This document shows, piece by piece, positions 1-6,499 of a stretch of 9,820 nucleotides of DNA (within the stretch, counting starts at the first letter, position 1; each line of letters opens with the position of its first letter). A program made the position numbers and the translations under genes. The notes under the pieces were generated by a model. The model saw only the letters and a program-made list of their open reading frames with translations, did not search any database and was not told the origin of the DNA. The stretch comes from Maribacter sp. (lineage in GTDB: Bacteria > Bacteroidota > Bacteroidia > Flavobacteriales > Flavobacteriaceae). The stretch spans positions 1 to 9,820 of the forward strand of contig JAHHKH010000338.1 in assembly GCA_018679695.1 (NCBI GenBank). Reading direction: 5' to 3'.

Positions 1-1731
1 TGTGCCGTCCTTTTTATAATTACGCAATATTTCGTGACAAGCGTGCCCATCCTTAATGGCCTTTCTAATACTTTTAAGTTCCTCTTGATTGCGATCATCT
101 TTTTGCAAAAAACGACAGTTTCTGCCATGGGCTTCACTTCGGGTATAACCCGTAATTTGGGTAAAGGCCTCGTTGCTATAAATGATAGGATTATCAGGTT
201 GTTGGGCATCTGCTATAATGATTCCATTACCCGCAGCTTTCAAGGCCCTGTTGCGTACGTACAGTTTGTCCTGCAGCGCCTTGGATTCGGTAATGTCGCG
301 TACTACAACCAATAATTTGTCATCTTCAAGCGGCGTGATTCGACCTTCCAGGAAATTTAATCTATTCTTACCGGGAACGGATGATTTTAAGACCTTCAAC
401 GATTGTGTCTCATGGGCTTTTTTAAGTGCATTGATTATCTTTCCACTAACCTCTGGCGGGAAAATATCCTTAACATTTTTTCCAATTACTTCCTCGATAG
501 GAAATAGGGCCGATGGTTCTGCTGCAATTACATCCAAGAAGTTTCCTTCCTTGTCATGGATTATAATTGTATCCGGGAGCGCATTGATAATAGCCCAGTT
601 TTTGGCCTCACTGGCCTCCAGTTCTTGCTGCGCATTTTTTTCTTTGGTGATGTCCCTGGCAATAGTCAATATATGCTCTCCAAAGGGAACAAAACGCGTT
701 TCGTATTCTGTCTTTTTTCCCTTCACAGGGAATGTGACATGCTCCAGGGCCATTTTTTTCGTGCGATACACTTCTGCGAGTGCCTTTAGAATTAGGACAC
801 TGGCTTTGGGAGGAAGAAATTCTTTCACGTTTTTACCAACCAAGTCTTCAATGGGAGCAACAAGGGAGGAAGGTGTTGTTGTATTTAATTGTAGAACATT
901 TCCTTTTTTATCGTGCACAATGATCAGGTCGGGCAATGCCGCTAAAATAGCTCTATTTTTAGCTTCGATATCCCTAAACTCATTTTCAAATCTTTTTCCT
1001 TCAGTAATATCTCGCACAATGGTCAGTAAACTATGATTGTTTAGTTTCACGGTCCGTGCTTCGTAGTCAACTTTTTTACTATTCATGTCGAGGGAGTATT
1101 CCCTAATTTGGATCTTATTGGTCCTAATGGCCTCATTATGGGCTTTAAGTATTGCTTTTGACATGGATGGTGGAACGATTTCCTTAATGTTGTTTCCAAT
1201 GATTTGTTCTATGGGTACCTGAACTTCGGCATTTTCAGGCGCATAGAAATCGATGATATCCCCCGCGTAATTTTGAATGATCATCATGTCAGGTATGGCT
1301 TCCAAAAGGGCTCTATCCTTGGCTTCTTTTGCCTTTAATTTTTGAACGATTGTCTGCAGTTCGGTAGTATCGGTAACGAAAGCAATGGTGATTGCCTTCC
1401 CGTTGACTGTGGTCGGGCTTAGACTTACATCGATAGGAAATTTGGCCCCGTTCTTTTTCAGCCCATAAAGCCCCAAATCGAGCCCTTTCGGTCGGGAGAT
1501 AGGATTTTTATTGAATTTTTCCCTAAACTGTATATGACTTTCTCTGAAATTTTTTGGGACGAGCATTTCTAATTTGACGTTGACAAGCTCCCCAGGTTCA
1601 TAGCCGAACATACGCTCCGCCGCTGGATTTACCCTTAACAGGAAACCACTATTATCGACCACCAGAATGCCTTCTACTGAAGATTCAAAAATACTTTGAA
1701 ATAGTTCCTTTTCTAAAGGTTTAACTGCCAT
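1..1731 (-). CDS. Multi-PAS sensor protein with a LOV (blue-light) domain; 3' end outside the window
   Basis: Read on the minus strand from the ATG at 1731, the frame is open for 577 codons to the window edge, so the C-terminal part is missing. There is no signal peptide or membrane segment, so it is probably cytoplasmic. Residues 8-125 are a canonical PAS domain. Residues about 138-245, 258-365 and 378-485 are three similar PAS domains in tandem, each ending in a RDIT motif (240, 359, 478). From about 495 a LOV domain begins, with PDNPII at 512-517 and GRNCRFLQ at 536-543. Cys539 is the expected flavin-adduct cysteine. By eye, Asn538, Arg540, Gln543, Arg556 and Asn571 match the FMN contacts of plant phototropin LOV2; one arginine position is Gln549 instead. 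LOV domains bind FMN and form a cysteinyl adduct in blue light. The output module lies outside the window; a histidine kinase would be usual for this architecture, but that is inference. Confidence 0.9.
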   Translation of the reverse strand, partial: MAVKPLEKELFQSIFESSVEGILVVDNSGFLLRVNPAAERMFGYEPGELVNVKLEMLVPKNFRESHIQFREKFNKNPISRPKGLDLGLYGLKKNGAKFPIDVSLSPTTVNGKAITIAFVTDTTELQTIVQKLKAKEAKDRALLEAIPDMMIIQNYAGDIIDFYAPENAEVQVPIEQIIGNNIKEIVPPSMSKAILKAHNEAIRTNKIQIREYSLDMNSKKVDYEARTVKLNNHSLLTIVRDITEGKRFENEFRDIEAKNRAILAALPDLIIVHDKKGNVLQLNTTTPSSLVAPIEDLVGKNVKEFLPPKASVLILKALAEVYRTKKMALEHVTFPVKGKKTEYETRFVPFGEHILTIARDITKEKNAQQELEASEAKNWAIINALPDTIIIHDKEGNFLDVIAAEPSALFPIEEVIGKNVKDIFPPEVSGKIINALKKAHETQSLKVLKSSVPGKNRLNFLEGRITPLEDDKLLVVVRDITESKALQDKLYVRNRALKAAGNGIIIADAQQPDNPIIYSNEAFTQITGYTRSEAHGRNCRFLQKDDRNQEELKSIRKAIKDGHACHEILRNYKKDGT

Positions 1732-1900
1732 ATCAGGTACGCTTGTGTTAATGCGAATAATAGCTTGATCTTATTCAAAAATTACAACCAATAGGAATAA
1801 CTCCCATTAGTACTTTTATGCTTTTAGCTACTAGTTAATACCGTTTGCAAAATCAAAAAAATTCTTGACATGTGAATCTTTAAAAATAAGGTGTTTTGGA

Positions 1901-1912
1901 ATACTTAAGTAT
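1901..1912. promoter_or_regulatory. 12-bp perfect palindrome, possible operator
   Basis: ATACTTAAGTAT is a perfect palindrome in the spacer between two divergent genes, 169 bases before the sensor start and 93 before the patatin start. The symmetry is seen directly. A regulator-binding role is inference, and A+T-rich spacers give such palindromes by chance now and then. Confidence 0.3.
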
Positions 1913-1933
1913 GACAAAAATCAGTTAACCGTT

Positions 1934-1977
1934 TTTAGGCCAATTATGACATCCATCATAAATAGTATCGGCCTAAA
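1934..1977. repeat. 8-bp inverted repeat (TTTAGGCC / GGCCTAAA)
   Basis: TTTAGGCC at 1934-1941 is matched by GGCCTAAA at 1970-1977, 28 bases apart and immediately before the candidate -7 box of the patatin gene. The arms include a GGCC core unusual for this A+T-rich spacer. The position suits an operator with two half-sites or a 5' regulatory structure; the function is unproven. Confidence 0.35.
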
Positions 1978-1981
1978 CCCG

Positions 1982-1989
1982 TAGCTTTG
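1982..1989 (+). promoter_or_regulatory. Candidate Bacteroidota -7 promoter box for the patatin gene
   Basis: TAGCTTTG matches the TAnnTTTG -7 consensus used by the primary sigma factor of Bacteroidota. It lies 16 bases before the patatin ATG, so the mRNA leader would be only about 10 bases. I find no matching TTG-type -33 element at the usual spacing, so confidence is low. Confidence 0.25.
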
Positions 1990-2005
1990 ATTTAAATATA
2001 CTAAA

Positions 2006-2785
2006 ATGAATACTGGGCTGGTTCTTTCTGGGGGTGGAGTTCGCGGAGTGGCCCATATAGGGGCGATTAGGGCACTTGAGGAACACGATATCTTTCCTAC
2101 CCATATCGCTGGGACCAGTGCAGGGGCCATAGTGGGAGCCTTGTATGCAAATGGCAATACCTGGCAAGAAATCCTTGATTTTTTTAAAACCGTACAAATT
2201 TTCAAAATAGATAATTTTGCAAGGAGAAAACCAGGATTTATAAATACCGAAAAACTCTATGACAGTTTTAAGCGTATTTTGATCAAGGATGATTTCAGTG
2301 TTTTAAAGAAGTCGCTGCATATTACGGCCACGAATATCCTTGACGGCAGTTTAAAGATCTTTACCGAAGGGGAATTGATAAAACCAATTTTGGCTTCTGC
2401 AGCCTTTCCAGGGATATTTACACCTATAAAAATAGGGGAGGAGTATTATGTAGACGGAGGAACCTTGAATAATTTCCCGGTGGATTTGGTAGTAAAACAA
2501 TGTGAGAATATCATTGGGGTTTATGTGAATCCCTTTGAAAAACTGAATATAAAGGATTTAAAACACTCCTATGATGTGCTGGAACGGGCCTATAGAATAA
2601 AAACTACCTACGATTCCATTGAAAAATTCAAGGATTGTGATTTTGTCATTTGTCCAAAGGAGCTTAAGAAGGTTGGCACTTTCTCTATGAAGGATATAGA
2701 TGCCGTATTCGAGTTAGGTTATAAATCCGCTATGGATGAAATAAGTAAGGTCAATGTCTCCGAACTGTTCAATAGCCCAATTTAA
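2006..2785 (+). CDS. Patatin-like phospholipase family protein
   Basis: This complete 259-residue protein belongs to the patatin-like acyl hydrolase family, whose members cleave acyl esters of phospholipids and other lipids with a Ser-Asp dyad. All hallmarks are visible. The glycine-rich oxyanion loop GGGVRG is at residues 9-14. The nucleophile elbow GTSAG is at 36-40, with Ser38 as nucleophile. The DGG motif at 150-152 supplies the catalytic Asp150. Length fits the compact bacterial RssA-like single-domain type. No signal peptide is seen, so it is probably cytoplasmic or peripherally membrane-associated. The start at 2006 is preferred because the oxyanion loop begins eight residues later, leaving no room for a later start. 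The gene stands alone, divergent from the LOV-PAS sensor and convergent with hsp20. Its natural substrate cannot be read from the sequence. Confidence 0.93.
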   Translation: MNTGLVLSGGGVRGVAHIGAIRALEEHDIFPTHIAGTSAGAIVGALYANGNTWQEILDFFKTVQIFKIDNFARRKPGFINTEKLYDSFKRILIKDDFSVLKKSLHITATNILDGSLKIFTEGELIKPILASAAFPGIFTPIKIGEEYYVDGGTLNNFPVDLVVKQCENIIGVYVNPFEKLNIKDLKHSYDVLERAYRIKTTYDSIEKFKDCDFVICPKELKKVGTFSMKDIDAVFELGYKSAMDEISKVNVSELFNSPI

Positions 2786-2826
2786 AGGTTTAAAAAAAGG
2801 CATGGATCAATACTTTTGTTGTTTGC

Positions 2827-2900
2827 CAAGAATGAAATGCCCCTAATCCCAACCCCTACAATACATGGACGCTTTAAGATCAGGAAAAGGGGCATTCTTG
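2827..2900. repeat. Interrupted inverted repeat between convergent genes, possible bidirectional terminator
   Basis: The right arm at 2888-2900 (AGGGGCATTCTTG) is the exact reverse complement of the left arm at 2827-2844, except that the left arm carries five extra bases (AAATG, 2835-2839). The arms are separated by 43 bases. The element fills most of the 127-base gap between the stops of patatin and hsp20, where a shared terminator would be expected. However, the loop is long and neither side is followed by a clean T-run, so termination is only a possibility. Confidence 0.4.
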
Positions 2901-2912
2901 AAAAAGTGAGAC

Positions 2913-3380
2913 TTAAGCAATCTCAACAATTTTAGCTTTTTGTTTTTTTACAACTTCCTTTTTGTTGAGTTTAAAACTAAGTATTCCGTCATTATACTTG
3001 GCTTTTACCTCTTCATCCTTTATGTTTTCAGGTAGTTGCAATGACCTTTCAAAAGATTTGTAACTAAACTCCCTGCGGGTATAGTCTTCTTCTTTTTCTT
3101 CCTCAGAAGTTGATTTTTCTGCGGAGATATTTAGGTATCCATCCTCAATGGTAATCTTAAAATCTTTTTTGGCAAAACCTGGTGCGGCCAATTCAATTTC
3201 AAAATTTTCATCGTTTTCCTTAATGTTTAGGGCGGGTTCCCCTTTTCTACCAGTCCAATAGCTTTCGTTCAATAAGCCTTGGTTCCAAAATCGGTTGTCG
3301 AAAAAATCCTCCATATCGAAGAAATCAGAGGTGATTAGACTACCGAATGGTCTTCTTTTTTTAAATTTCACTAGTGACAT
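2913..3380 (-). CDS. Hsp20/alpha-crystallin family small heat-shock protein
   Basis: This 155-residue ATP-independent holdase chaperone binds unfolding proteins and hands them to ATP-dependent refolding chaperones in the cytoplasm. The N-terminal arm (about 1-45) is rich in Phe and Asp. The alpha-crystallin domain spans about residues 48-142, opening with PALNIKEN and containing the characteristic APGFAKKDFKITIEDG stretch. It closes with the family signature YNDGILSFKLNKKE. The C-terminal tail ends in V-E-I (152-154), matching the [IV]-x-[IV] anchor that drives oligomer assembly. Length is typical. It is transcribed divergently from the sigma-like gene at 3597, with 216 bases between the starts. 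I see no CIRCE-type inverted repeat in that spacer, so HrcA control is not supported. Confidence 0.95.
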   Translation of the reverse strand: MSLVKFKKRRPFGSLITSDFFDMEDFFDNRFWNQGLLNESYWTGRKGEPALNIKENDENFEIELAAPGFAKKDFKITIEDGYLNISAEKSTSEEEKEEDYTRREFSYKSFERSLQLPENIKDEEVKAKYNDGILSFKLNKKEVVKKQKAKIVEIA

Positions 3381-3596
3381 ACTATTATTTTTAGGTTAAA
3401 CATTCATTCAGGCGCTAAATTAGAGTGAAGTATTTCCTTTTGAAATGATTTAGGTCAGTCTGCATGGTTTAAAGAGCGTTTCGTTTAATGGGGAACGATT
3501 TTTTCAATGACTGATATTTATCATTTTTATCGATCGATTTTGACCTTAGATTTAACGAATTGAAAACGGATTGCTAATATCAAAAAATCAAATGGT
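3381..3596. other. Divergent promoter spacer between hsp20 and the sigma-like gene
   Basis: These 216 bases must contain both promoters. No full TAnnTTTG match stands out. Near matches are TAATTTAG on the minus strand before hsp20 and TAGATTTA on the plus strand at 3548-3555. A 10-bp palindrome ATCGATCGAT lies at 3529-3538. A three-codon overlapping reading frame (ATG at 3592, stop at 3601-3603) precedes the sigma-like start; it may mean nothing. Confidence 0.4.
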
Positions 3597-4298
3597 ATGT
3601 TAGTTAAACAATTACACAGGCATAAGGACGAGAACGATTTTGAACAGTTTTACAATAAGATTGCCTCAATGGTACCCGATTTAAAAAAGTTTACGACGCG
3701 AAGTCTTTTAGCGGCTGAGGGCCAGGGCACAATTGATAGGGGTTTTTATAATGCAGAAGGTATTTTGGATGAGATTTATCTTGAGGTTTTTAAGGATTTC
3801 AACGATATTAAGGATGAAGAAAGACTAAAGATCATTCTGTTCTCGAAAGCCGTTCAAAAAATAGAGGAAAAAAAAATAATTGAACAGGAAACCCCTGATT
3901 ATCTGCCTACAGAGAAAATGTTGCAGGAGGAGCTGGATAGGTTGGATGAGGAGTTTACTACCGACGCAGATGGTGATTTGATCCTGAATACCGAATTGGA
4001 TGATATTTCCTATAAACAACCCAGGCAAAGACCTTCCAATGTATTATTGGACAGGTCCTTGGAACAACAATTAATCAAAAAGTTGGACATGGACGATACG
4101 CTACTTCCTTCTTTGGAGCGCAGAACCCTATTTGGGGCATTGTATAATTTCATTCCAACAAGAAGCAAATCTGTTTTGGAACTTTATGCTTTTGGTAATC
4201 GAAGTGTTCACGATATTTCAGAAATATTGGAAGTTCCCGAAGAGGTTGTCGATAGGATCATGGATAAACTAAAAGAAAGGTTTAGACTGCTCAAATAG
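3597..4298 (+). CDS. Sigma-70/ECF-like protein with a C-terminal helix-turn-helix (divergent)
   Basis: This 233-residue, highly charged protein has no signal peptide or membrane segment. I do not recognise a named family with certainty. The last 60 residues (about 171-232) read like sigma-70 region 4. A FIPTRSKSVLELYAFG helix is followed by a helix-turn-helix in which SVHDISEILEVPEEVV sits where region 4 has the 'YEEIAEILGIS...V' pattern, and then by a basic tail. Residues about 13-68 resemble sigma region 2, with ILDEIYLEVFKDF in place of the usual 'EDLVQEVFLRAW'. The two parts are joined by an unusually long acidic linker (about 80-165) holding EEFTTDADGDLIL. It could be an alternative sigma factor, or a sigma-derived regulator that no longer binds core polymerase. 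It sits back-to-back with hsp20, which suggests but does not prove a stress role. Confidence 0.6.
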   Translation: MLVKQLHRHKDENDFEQFYNKIASMVPDLKKFTTRSLLAAEGQGTIDRGFYNAEGILDEIYLEVFKDFNDIKDEERLKIILFSKAVQKIEEKKIIEQETPDYLPTEKMLQEELDRLDEEFTTDADGDLILNTELDDISYKQPRQRPSNVLLDRSLEQQLIKKLDMDDTLLPSLERRTLFGALYNFIPTRSKSVLELYAFGNRSVHDISEILEVPEEVVDRIMDKLKERFRLLK

Positions 4299-4350
4299 AC
4301 ATGATCAAAATCCCAGAATCACCAAGGCTATCCGTATTTTTTGAACGTAA

Positions 4351-4722
4351 TTACGGAAGAATTACCTCTTTTGTCCTGATTGCATTCTCAATATCTATTA
4401 AATACCTTGTCTTACCATTCTTAAAAATAATCGTTGCACCCCTAAACTCACCTATGGGGTTCTTCAGTTCACGGATTAATTCAACCTTAAATTTTCTTCC
4501 CTCGAGACCTTTCCTCATTGGATAGACTGTATGGGCCGTAATATCAGGCTTTACTGAGATATAGAGGTAGGTGTCGTTTTGACCACTTCCTTGGCCAAGT
4601 TCAAATGCATCCCCTGTGGAAATTGTTGTTCCATTGCTTACAGCGTATGCATCCACCTTCTTGAACTGCGCGTAGCTGCTTATTGTAAATAACAAGACCA
4701 GGGATAGGATTGTTCCTCTCAT
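4351..4722 (-). CDS. Small secreted protein of unknown function
   Basis: This 123-residue protein has a clear type I signal peptide: residues 1-18 have one Arg, a hydrophobic core (LSLVLLFTI) and an SSYA|QF cleavage context. The mature part of about 105 residues is therefore exported to the periplasm or beyond. It contains no lipobox cysteine and no further membrane segment. The mature region alternates charged and hydrophobic residues as in a beta-rich fold, with a GQGSGQNDTYLYISVKPD stretch (43-60) and a basic KGLEGRKFKVELIREL stretch (71-86). I do not recognise the family. It is convergent with the sigma-like gene, with 52 bases between the stops, and appears to be monocistronic. An overlapping plus-strand frame at 4301-4525 is judged a shadow because the minus frame alone has a signal peptide and coherent composition. 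Confidence 0.8.
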   Translation of the reverse strand: MRGTILSLVLLFTISSYAQFKKVDAYAVSNGTTISTGDAFELGQGSGQNDTYLYISVKPDITAHTVYPMRKGLEGRKFKVELIRELKNPIGEFRGATIIFKNGKTRYLIDIENAIRTKEVILP

Positions 4723-4859
4723 AACAGGTGATCATTGATAGTTATAGAATTTTAAACGTAATTTTTAATGAAATATCATATAGAAAATTGGATTTCTACT
4801 TAAAAGTTAAGAATCGATATGGTTTTTCTGGGAATTATTTTCGAAGAGACGGATTAAAG

Positions 4860-4877
4860 CACTAGTTTAAAGTAGTG
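4860..4877. promoter_or_regulatory. 18-bp near-perfect palindrome, possible operator
   Basis: CACTAGTTTAAAGTAGTG matches its own reverse complement at 16 of 18 positions; only the symmetric pair at positions 6 and 13 breaks it. It lies 138 bases upstream of the secreted-protein start. Symmetry, size and placement fit a dimeric regulator site, but the regulated gene and regulator are unknown. Confidence 0.3.
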
Positions 4878-4925
4878 TATTGATAAGTAGATAATAGTTC
4901 TAAAGCCATAGTTAGCAAAAGAGGG

Positions 4926-5111
4926 TCAATTATCCCTGTCGTTGAGAATGGCCAATGCTGTGATGCTTGCCACGTCCTTGAATAAGGCTAGTACCTCAAA
5001 TTCATAATCGAGTTGGAATCACTCCAGCAGAGCTAGGATTGTTTGCTATTCTTTATGGTCTAAAACATCTTGGTCGAGGCCAACCTTGCCGAATTCTACT
5101 TTGGGGGATCA
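4926..5111 (-). pseudogene. Possible decayed gene remnant downstream of the MFS gene
   Basis: One minus-strand frame gives protein-like text broken by stops. Between the stops at 5109-5111 and 5046-5048 it contains VEFGKVGLDQDVLDHKE. Between the stops at 5019-5021 and 4926-4928 it has 30 residues including LDYEFEVLALFKDVASITA. There is no usable start. Composition matches coding DNA better than the spacer to its left. The orientation is the same as the MFS gene, which ends only 84 bases upstream. I do not recognise the parent family. It may instead be chance. Confidence 0.3.
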
Positions 5112-5194
5112 TACCTTTCGGGTGCTGGCTATTAACGGTCGCATCTTGTTATAGTGGCACGACTATGTGCATGTTTGGAACAATCAATAAACTG

Positions 5195-6499
5195 CTATGC
5201 CTTCTTATGACCCGGAATATGTAGAAAGAAAGTTAAGACCATCGCCAGTAAACAAGCCGCCGCCGCCGCCATAAACGGAATAAGCCAAAAATCGATTCCA
5301 GTTGCACTTCCAGTGTCTTTTACCGCACCTGCCAACAAGGGGCCAAATATCCCTGCAAAGCCATAAGCGAGAAAAACCCAACCGTAATTTTCCCCGATAT
5401 TCTTCTTGCCAAAATATACCGCTGTGGCAGCAGCGAAAAGAGCAAAGTTTCCTCCGAAATTCAATCCAATAATACCTGCACCGACAATTAAACCAAGTTC
5501 GGATTGACCTAACCAGAAAAAGGCGGCCATCATAATGGCTTGTGACAGCAGCATTATTCGCAGCGTCTTTTTCCTTCCCAGGGCATCTGACAAACGCCCG
5601 TACATTATACGTCCCAAGCCATTCAATATAGCATAGACCGCCATTGCTGTCCCCGCAGTTACCGAAGCAGCAGCCGCACTTTTAGCGGAAAGGGCATCAA
5701 TACCAAATAACTTAATACAATAAATTACCATAAGCCCAGCAAAAGCGGAAAGTAAAAACATGCTGAACAACAATCTGAACTGCGGCGTGCGAAGCATTTC
5801 CGAACTATGAACATCGATAGACTCAAACTCTGGATCCAAGGCATCTGTCTTGGGATTCCATCCATCAGGAACGTAATCGTCTGGCGGTAATTTCATAACG
5901 GTAGCGCCAAGAATTACAAGTACTATAAGGATGATTCCATAGAGCACAAAGGTACTTTCCAACCCAGGTAGGTCGAAAATCGAAAAATTCTGTAAAAGTC
6001 CGCCACCGAACCAGGCTCCTGCCGCTTTTATCCAAAACGTGGCGCCAAAACCGAAACCGGCAACCGCTAATCCCGAAACCAATCCCACTTTGTCCGGATA
6101 CCAACTAATTCCTATTTTCAAAGGAACAGCATAAGCCAAACCGATACCCGCACCACCCAAAACTCCTACAGTGAGAAGAAGACCCAAAAAACTACCCCCG
6201 GAATATCCTGCCAAAATATATCCGAGTCCGAGTAAAAAACCACCAATTGCAGTAAGTATCTTGTTTGGGAATCGTCGTTTCATTAGTCTTCCCGATACGA
6301 TCATAAAGACGGAAAATGTAAATAAACCTACCGAAAAAATCCAGGCCGATTGAGATGCGGTAAAGCCTTTACCGCCTTCTTCCAAGGCTTTGGTCAAGGG
6401 AATGGTAAAAACAGACCAAGCATAGATAATACCTAAACACAGTTGGATCAATATTCCACCAACGATTACCAACCAGCGATTTTTGAATGTGATTTTCAT
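5195..6499 (-). CDS. MFS transporter, OFA (oxalate/formate antiporter-like) family
   Basis: This complete 434-residue inner-membrane transporter has a hydrophobic pattern fitting 12 transmembrane helices, with a central cytoplasmic loop at about 202-238 rich in Asp, Glu and Pro. The N-terminus NRWLVIVGGILIQLCLGIIYAWSVF-like segment (7-31) is typical of the OFA family. The motif GRIMYGRLSDALGRKK (296-311) is the MFS motif A-type loop between helices 8 and 9. OFA members move small carboxylates such as oxalate, formate, lactate or pyruvate. By eye, Arg297 falls near the substrate arginine of OxlT in helix 8. In helix 11 the position of the OxlT lysine appears to be A-Y-G (378-380), which argues against oxalate as substrate. 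The gene is separated by 303 bases from the ATPase upstream, so it probably has its own promoter. Confidence 0.88.
   Translation of the reverse strand: MKITFKNRWLVIVGGILIQLCLGIIYAWSVFTIPLTKALEEGGKGFTASQSAWIFSVGLFTFSVFMIVSGRLMKRRFPNKILTAIGGFLLGLGYILAGYSGGSFLGLLLTVGVLGGAGIGLAYAVPLKIGISWYPDKVGLVSGLAVAGFGFGATFWIKAAGAWFGGGLLQNFSIFDLPGLESTFVLYGIILIVLVILGATVMKLPPDDYVPDGWNPKTDALDPEFESIDVHSSEMLRTPQFRLLFSMFLLSAFAGLMVIYCIKLFGIDALSAKSAAAASVTAGTAMAVYAILNGLGRIMYGRLSDALGRKKTLRIMLLSQAIMMAAFFWLGQSELGLIVGAGIIGLNFGGNFALFAAATAVYFGKKNIGENYGWVFLAYGFAGIFGPLLAGAVKDTGSATGIDFWLIPFMAAAAACLLAMVLTFFLHIPGHKKA

Larger units (their letters stand above)
1732..2005. other. Divergent spacer between the LOV-PAS sensor and patatin genes
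   Basis: This 274-base A+T-rich spacer must hold the promoters of both flanking genes. It contains a perfect 12-bp palindrome at 1901-1912, an 8-bp inverted repeat at 1934-1941/1970-1977, and a TAnnTTTG match at 1982-1989. I see no small ORF with a credible start and no RNA gene. Confidence 0.6.
4723..5194. other. 472-base stretch with no intact gene
   Basis: The left half (4723-4920) is A+T-rich and must hold the promoter of the secreted-protein gene. It also carries an 18-bp near-palindrome at 4860-4877. The right half (about 4925-5194) is visibly richer in G+C and has coding-like reading frames broken by stops on the minus strand, directly downstream of the MFS gene. It looks like the remains of a gene. 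No tRNA or hairpin with a T-run was found. Confidence 0.5.

Noticed and set aside
34..1036. Plus-strand open frames over the left 1 kb
   Set aside because: They lie opposite a continuous 577-codon minus-strand frame with clear PAS and LOV motifs; their translations show no domain and unnatural composition.
1865..1890. TTGACA followed by TAAAAAT, resembling a sigma-70 promoter
   Set aside because: Spacing between the boxes is about 10 bases, far short of the usual 17, and Bacteroidota promoters use a different consensus.
3411..3426. GCGCTAAATTAGAGTG, glanced at as a CIRCE half-site before hsp20
   Set aside because: It does not match TTAGCACTC-N9-GAGTGCTAA; no inverted partner is present.
4331..4357. 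TCCGTA/TACGGA hairpin and CGTAATTACG palindrome between convergent stops
   Set aside because: Only a 6-bp stem without a following T-run on either strand; too weak to call a terminator.
4301..4525. Plus-strand 74-residue frame right after the sigma-like gene
   Set aside because: It overlaps the antisense of the secreted-protein gene, which has a signal peptide; the plus frame has no recognisable features.
5039..5224. Plus-strand 61-residue hydrophobic, Cys-rich frame
   Set aside because: No start context, overlaps the 3' end of the MFS gene, and the opposite strand offers a better explanation as decayed coding sequence.
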